Part shown: one piece after another, positions 58,296 through 64,000 of the stretch | Layout of the letters: each line of letters begins with the position of its first letter | How positions within the stretch are numbered: position 1 is the stretch's first letter | Source of the DNA: Syncephalis fuscata | Taxonomy: Eukaryota > Zoopagomycota > Zoopagomycetes > Zoopagales > Piptocephalidaceae | Assembly: GCA_025786725.1 (NCBI GenBank) | Contig: JAHLTZ010000013.1 | Span: 1-64,000, forward strand | Direction of reading: 5' to 3' | Length of the DNA: 64,000 nt | Position numbers and translations under genes: made by a program | Notes under the pieces: generated by a model | What the model was told of the DNA's origin: nothing | The model's input: only the letters and a program-made list of their open reading frames with translations | The model's database searches: none

Positions 58296-59788
58296 TCATC
58301 GCTGTTCATCATTAAACCAAACAGCTCGACTATTTCGATCTATTAGCGTATCTTCAATTGCATCCTCTGATTCGGTCGTTTCACTATCTTGAAGCCATGC
58401 AATAAGACAAACAGCCTTTTGTCGTAGTTCCTCTGTACCAATCGTTCCAGGCTCAGAATACCACCGTTCTACCGCTTCAGCATCAACAAGATCTGCTTGA
58501 TAAAACCGATGTAAATGTTCGACATGCCGCCGTGTCCGGCTCTTTTCTACACTACACATAATCTAATAATAACAAGAGATATCGTAAATATGCATGTTAA
58601 TTAATAGAATGGGTGTAATAACTTACTGATAATTCACGTACGGCTGTAGCTTGATCATCTTCATTACGAATCCAATTCTGTATTAATCCACACCATCGAT
58701 CTTCAAACTGTATCAATACAATCTAGTTAGTAAATATATACAATGTATATATTTCCTTTTACTCTCACCTCTAAATCTGCTTCATTGGCATAAATGTCGT
58801 CCATTGCATTCAGATAGGCGCCAATAATAATACTTAACATATTTTCATTATGCGCTGCATGTTTAATGGCCAAGTCATCCACCGCTAATAAGATGGCTGC
58901 CAATCCTAAATGTGAAGTATGTGCTTGGTGTAAATACTGTTCTACGATATCTGAGAACGTAGGTCGTCGATGTGATAGAGTAGATACCATAGAAGCTGCT
59001 TCTACTGGATCAATAATTGCTGATGGTGATGGTAGAGCTGATGCAAATAAATCATGCTCCTCTTCCGGCAATGCTTCAGTTGATGTTGCACGCAGTAAAT
59101 GTTTATTCAATGGAGCGGGTAAATCAATATTTAGAGACTGATTGGATTTGTCTGTCTCGCCGTTATCATTATTATCGTCACTTTCATCGTCATCGTCATC
59201 TTCATCATCTAACTCCGTTTCGCTTACTGGCATAGATGGACATAAATGAGATATATCTGGTTCCATATCTTCAACTGAAACTTGAGATAAAATATCATCT
59301 GGTATTAAGCCATTTGGATAAATAGAAGCTGGTTTTAATCGCATTATATCTTCTTCATCCTCCTCCTCATCGTCGTCACTATTATTATCGCTTGATTCTT
59401 CTGTTGCTGTAGTTTCGCCATCGTTCTCTTCATCTTCATCGTTGTCGTTTTCATCGTTTTCATCGTCTTCTTCATCACCATCACTTGAAGAATAAAATGA
59501 GGCCCGACTAGAGCCAATAGGTGTAGTGGTAATAGCTGTTTTTGGTTTTGCTATTGTTGGATTCTGTTCATTATCTGAATCATCGGCCCAGCTCTTAAAA
59601 TTCATATCATTTAAACTGAATCTATCCAAATCTGCTCCTACTCGATACGGTACATCGGTGGAATTAGGCTCTTCTTTCGTCGCAATAGAACTGGGCGTAA
59701 ATGTACAATTGTACCTCGTCTTCTTAATGGCCCACCGACAACACCGCTTGTTGGATGCCGTTCTCCTCCAATACCTGCATCGTACCAA
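58296..59788 (-). CDS. W2-domain protein (eIF2B-epsilon/eIF5-like C-terminus)
   Basis: Exons (minus): 58769 up to about 59700-59788, 58627-58707 and 58296-58562, GT-AG and in phase. The start is uncertain. An Asp/Glu-rich tract (about 59150-59480) is followed by a HEAT-like region (DIVEQYLHQAHTSHLGLAAI, HAAHNENMLSIIIGAYL). The W2 end has FYQADLVDAEAVERWYSEP, ELRQKAVCLIAWLQDSE and an acidic tail, as in the part of eIF2B-epsilon or eIF5 that contacts eIF2. The eIF2B-epsilon nucleotidyltransferase-like and hexapeptide-repeat domains are absent; the sequence upstream is a coiled-coil protein in another frame. It may therefore be a separate W2 protein or the end of a frameshifted fusion. Confidence 0.6.
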
Positions 59789-61647
59789 TTATTTGGATAA
59801 TCTTCTTGATTGCTATTATTATCGCTAGACTCAATAGCACTCTTTTTGTCTGCTATCGAATTAGTGGCTGTGTTATCAAATAGTTCTGTTTTGCCACTAT
59901 CTGGATCACCTCCTAGTGAGTCGACTAAATCGCGTAATCGACGGATTTCATCGTGAGCAGCTACTAATTCGCCATTACGCTCTTGCATATCAGTATCCCA
60001 AGTGTCACGAGCTCTTTGGTGGCATTGCTCAATAATACGACGCGCCGTTCTTTCCTGTCGTACATCGCATTTAGCCTGTTCCAATTGTGCACGTGTAGTT
60101 TCCAATTGAGTCCTTAATAATCTATTCTGACGTAGTAAATTACGTTTATCGCGTGATGTATAGCTTGGTGCATCATCATCTGGTCCCTCATTCGTTGTTT
60201 GCATATATTGCGGTACAGAGCAAACAGAGGCAGCAGCAGACGAGCCTGCTGATGATCGACCTGATTTATCAATTGTTATACTATTAATGCCGTGTTGATG
60301 ATGTGGCAAATGATGTAGTGGCGGTGAAGAGGCCAATGAGCGTGTTGGTGGATAGACACGTGGATATAGTTCTGGATAGGCATTGCTATAAACAGCAGAT
60401 GATATAAGATCATATGGAAGTAATCCGGCAGCTGGACCATAAGTAACCATTGCTGATGGTCGAGTATTAGCAGTGGAGGTTGAAATAGTGTTACCATTAG
60501 CTGTAGTATGCGATAAATCAATAGGTGTAGATGTTGCTGGTAGTACTCTAGCCTTACCATGCGTTTTAACCTCGCTGCTGCTATTATGATCAACATCATC
60601 GTCGGTATCAACGCCCGTGATAATTATAGAGTTATCTGCTGTAATACTTTCGGCAACAGTGGCCCATAATCGATCCAAATCTTCAGCCGGTATCGGTGGC
60701 GCAAATGCCGGTATTGAGTCTAATATAGGAGCACCCTGTGGGCCTAATAATTGCTCTGTTGCCATAATATTGTAATTATAATTATTACCAGTAATATTAC
60801 TAGTGACGGCGGTAGACGAATGGATAGTAGAAACCGTTTCAGCTAGATTAGACGATACCATAGGCGGCTGAGTGGAATGAGCACGCGACATAGGCTGTTG
60901 ATAATCAGCTACAGGAAATCTAGCAAATAACGGTGAACGTTGTCCATTGGTACGCGTTGACAATGAAGCTGACGCCGATAGACCAATTGATCCAACCGAT
61001 GAACGAGCACGTACAGCTTCTGGTGGTAAAGAAGAAGAACGACCATTCAACTCGGTGTATCTGCGTTGTGGAAGTCGACGTAATGATCGGCCACGATGAC
61101 GTAATGCTGGCTGTTGTTGTAGTGGTGGTGGTGGCTGTGACGATGGATCAATCTGCGGTGAACCCACACGTGACACGGGTGTTGTTGTAGATTCACGATG
61201 CTGTCCGTCGATTGCATTCGTTAAATGGCCATTTACTACATCTCCTTTTGCCTTATTGGTAAATAACCGACTAGTAGCTGCGTTAATATATGCACGCATT
61301 GTATCCATAATAGGAACAGCTGCAGCAGTAGTATTAGTGCTAGCAGAAGTAATGGGTTGAGTGATTGAGTCTATATCTTCATTCTCGGCTATTAAAGCTG
61401 AATCCGCCTCATTGTTAGATGTCCAATAAAGCGATACCCCTCTCTTTGCTTTCTCTTGTGCTTGAATATCGCTACTATTCTTTCCGTTCTTCTCAATAAG
61501 CAATTTCGTATCTACCGAATGGTCATCTATTTTGTTAAATGTTTCATAATAATGGCTATTCGTTGATTTAGTTATTGCCGTCTTTTCTCCCATGGCTGAA
61601 GAAACAAGATCGGGCTTAGATGTATCGGCCGAAACGGCCAGCTGCAT
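59638..61647 (-). CDS. Ser/Thr-rich protein with coiled coil, unknown
   Basis: The open frame gives about 669 residues from the Met at 61647. Mostly disordered and rich in Ser, Thr, Pro and Asn, with an Arg-rich patch (RHRGRSLRRLPQRRYTELNG). A clear coiled coil near the C-terminus (RNLLRQNRLLRTQLETTRAQ through DEIRRLRDLVDSL) is followed by an Asn/Ser-rich end. Its last 50 codons overlap the W2 protein frame (59638-59788), which continues in the -1 frame. Either the two genes overlap or a one-base break near 59690 splits one long gene of about 1,100 residues. No family recognised. Confidence 0.5.
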   Translation of the reverse strand: MQLAVSADTSKPDLVSSAMGEKTAITKSTNSHYYETFNKIDDHSVDTKLLIEKNGKNSSDIQAQEKAKRGVSLYWTSNNEADSALIAENEDIDSITQPITSASTNTTAAAVPIMDTMRAYINAATSRLFTNKAKGDVVNGHLTNAIDGQHRESTTTPVSRVGSPQIDPSSQPPPPLQQQPALRHRGRSLRRLPQRRYTELNGRSSSLPPEAVRARSSVGSIGLSASASLSTRTNGQRSPLFARFPVADYQQPMSRAHSTQPPMVSSNLAETVSTIHSSTAVTSNITGNNYNYNIMATEQLLGPQGAPILDSIPAFAPPIPAEDLDRLWATVAESITADNSIIITGVDTDDDVDHNSSSEVKTHGKARVLPATSTPIDLSHTTANGNTISTSTANTRPSAMVTYGPAAGLLPYDLISSAVYSNAYPELYPRVYPPTRSLASSPPLHHLPHHQHGINSITIDKSGRSSAGSSAAASVCSVPQYMQTTNEGPDDDAPSYTSRDKRNLLRQNRLLRTQLETTRAQLEQAKCDVRQERTARRIIEQCHQRARDTWDTDMQERNGELVAAHDEIRRLRDLVDSLGGDPDSGKTELFDNTATNSIADKKSAIESSDNNSNQEDYPNNWYDAGIGGERHPTSGVVGGPLRRRGTIVHLRPVLLRRKKSLIPPMYRIE

Positions 61648-62842
61648 TGGAGTAGTCAACGTGTAAGAGAACAAAAAAGATGATAAAATGGATATTTGCT
61701 AGTAAATATACCAAAGTAAACTGCACTTCAGATCTGCTGACGCAGTTTCAACAACAAACTAATAATCAATGCTGGCCGACCAACAAACCGATAGAACACT
61801 TGACGTAGTGATATTGGTGTCAGTGTTGGTGGTGGTGACTAGGAAAGGTATCGATAAAAGTGAGACTAATAGTCCAAGGATCAGGTGGATTAACAACAAG
61901 CAAAACGTTAGAATCACTTTGAGACAATGAAAGCATGACCAGGAATTGCACCTGCAAAAACAAATAAACAACAGATATACAAAGATAAACAGTAGGCGGT
62001 AGAAGGAAAGAGAAGGAAAGCGACGCACCAAGAATAGATATCTATACAAGGCATAATACGATTAGTAAGTGATCGGTTTAGTGGCAGCGTTGAAGCAATG
62101 CTGCTTCGGGCCGCTGCTGCCTTTGCCACTTACCACAGGTGAAGACTTGCTGCTGCTACTGTTGTTATCGCTGAGTAATAGGCGCGGCAAGGATGAAGCC
62201 GCTTTGCAATCACTAATAAAGCTTGGAAAGAAAACGCCGACAGTTACTTGGAGCAGCTATGCATATGCACACACGCAATATAGATCAAACGCAAAAGCCG
62301 CAGTATATGCACTATTACGGGTGCAATGTCAAAAAGACGAGACTAGCGAGGTCACCAAGGAGAAAGAAGTGCCAAGCAACAACAAAGAGGCATAAAAGGG
62401 ACTCGGGCTGGTCGTATACAAGAAGTGATAGAGAACAAACAGATACGGGCACGTACACGAAGGTAAATGCTGATGGTAGTTGCGATGGTAGTGGTTACAA
62501 GATTTAAAGTGAAATCAGATGGGGAAAGACAGTGTGAAGAAAACAGTAACCGTAAGCGTGGTGAGAAGCGTAAGTGTCAACACAGTCTGGCTGTTTACTA
62601 ATAATGTTGCTGTTACTGTGTTACAACCACTAGTGTTGTTATTGCTGTGTTGTTGCTAAGAGTAAGAACGAAATGCGGGAATTATCGACCTGGTGGACTA
62701 TTACTGATCAATTCTAACTTTCCCCTTCCCCTTCACACAGTCATTCATCAGTCATTCATTTGTCACAAGGCTTATGGATGTAACATGTAGATCAAATCAT
62801 GTGATCTATTCACATAAAGTGTGTGATCAAGTTGTTACTGGT
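61648..62842. other. Leader/intergenic region, no gene supported
   Basis: Purine-rich on the plus strand with short overlapping frames (62069-62507) that lack coding features. It is probably the promoter and 5' leader of the minus-strand gene. Confidence 0.4.
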
Positions 62843-64000
62843 CGAACAATTGCTTCGACTCCCACTTTTTGAGTTTCCAAAGTAAAATTTGTTCCAATCA
62901 AAGTCATGTTGTTGTTATATGCAAATAGTTATGTTAATTCCTATTAAAATAAGTTAATAAATTGATTTAAACAAATAATGGAACATACTATTTGATTTTG
63001 TTGAGACATTTGAGGCCAATCATTGTTGCTGTTGGTCATGTATAGAAAGATTGATCGAATATTAATAGAAGCCATACAATTGTGATTTCACGTCGTTCCA
63101 CAGTTGTTGTTGTTGTTGCATTAATATATACATACTATGTACTATTTCATTTTAACTTTAAATTTATTAGCCATTTATTATGATTTATGCTTAAACTGAC
63201 TAAATTTAACACCATTCAATCTATTGAATATGATGATGAGTGGTGAATGACATTAGTCATCAAAACACTGGTCATTGTAGATTTATTATCCAGTATGCAT
63301 ATATTCTATATTCACCTATATCATTCCCATTCTAGCACATACTATTATACATCATGCTATGATATATTAGACACGTTCTATTGTTTATATGCTCCAATAT
63401 ACTTTACTCATTCTCCTCATTGCGTTATATATGCTATAGCTTTAACACCATTTTATACTTTTTTACCGTATATTTATCATTCTATATAGCATTCTATACT
63501 CACTTTGCCTTCCTCTATCCAAAGCTATTTTTATTTTTGTTCTAGCACTATTATCAACAAATGTCGACTAATTCCACTCTTTAAGCATGCATATATACTC
63601 AATGACTTCAACATAGTTAATCGTCATTTCATACCGTATTTTTTATATTGTATATTGTTTTATTGTATAATAAATACGTACTATCTATTGCACTTGTTTT
63701 TTTTGTTATAGCACTGTTATTAATAAGGTTCGACTAATGTTGGTCATCTGCTCATGCATATATGTTCAATAACTTTAACGTTGCTATTCTCGTTTAATAT
63801 TGCATATTCATTACAATATTTATTATTTTATTATATATTGGCCATACGCTGTCTATAACCGTTGTCGGTATGGTTCCAGCTTTTTCATTAATAAAAATTG
63901 ACTTATTGCACTTAGTTTGTTTACTGAGTTATATTGATAGAACAAATAATATGAATATGAAATTAGCTATGGTTTTAATGTTAATCAAGCAAAATGACGG
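62843..64000. repeat. Right arm of the large inverted repeat, cut by window end
   Basis: Reverse complement of 43553-44712 with few changes, starting at CTTCGACTCCCACTTTTTGA and reaching the last base. It contains a TIR element from 63206. The 18.1 kb between the arms holds the micro-exon locus, the RasGEF gene and the W2/coiled-coil gene(s). Confidence 0.85.
63206..64000. mobile_element. Non-autonomous TIR element, copy 3, truncated by window end
   Basis: Begins TAACACCATTCAATCTATTG, like the right end of the 43427-44347 element, and follows its interior in reverse orientation to the window edge. The other terminal repeat lies outside. Confidence 0.6.

Noticed and set aside
59680-59710. A 24-nt intron joining the coiled-coil and W2 frames
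   Set aside because: Too short for this genome and a multiple of 3, so it would not change frame.
63247-63711. Hydrophobic ORFs repeated at 43842-44306 as a conserved gene pair
   Set aside because: They are identical only because they lie in the two arms of the inverted repeat; low-complexity Tyr/Phe/Ile-rich translation of a non-coding element.

Overview
This AT-rich window reads as eukaryotic and almost certainly fungal. Genes carry many short introns of about 50-80 nt with GTAAGT donors. They include an SH3/WW Ras exchange factor of the Cdc25 type, RIC1, eIF4B, RPS13, glutathione reductase, an ABCG half-transporter and an LPMO-like secreted protein. Base composition, intron style and a secretory gene set with degraded subtilase suggest an early-diverging fungus; I cannot name the species.

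Layout. 0-8.5 kb is accessory: a TIR element, a small secreted protein, a broken subtilase, a Fanzor (TnpB-like nuclease) relic and decayed coding DNA. 8.5-19 kb is housekeeping: RIC1 (-), eIF4B (+), RPS13 (-). 19-25.2 kb is accessory: short TIR elements, small secreted peptide genes and a decayed secreted-protein gene. 26-43.2 kb holds two disordered proteins (+), an ABCG transporter, an LPMO-like protein, a small helical protein, a large disordered protein and glutathione reductase (all -). 43.4-51.7 kb is repeat-rich and contains the key locus. 53-61.7 kb holds RasGEF (+), a W2-domain protein and a coiled-coil protein (both -). One arm of a large inverted repeat ends the window.

The standout is 46575-49360 (-). 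An apparent 81-bp minisatellite is better read as one gene with 28 introns in which the mature peptide is spread over 27 internal exons, 25 of 3 nt and two of 6 nt, all in phase 1. Joined at invariant AG...GT borders they give an open 63-residue secreted precursor with a CX3C-X14-CX3C pattern. An intronless paralogue of 65 residues sits at 21316-21513 inside the other copy of the same segmental duplication, with the same signal peptide and two of its cysteines at identical residue numbers. A tRNA-derived SINE with a perfect 16-bp target duplication lies in one of the introns.

Three otherwise healthy genes (RIC1, RasGEF, possibly the W2 gene) show single-base frame breaks, two of them in homopolymers, so some breaks may be assembly errors.
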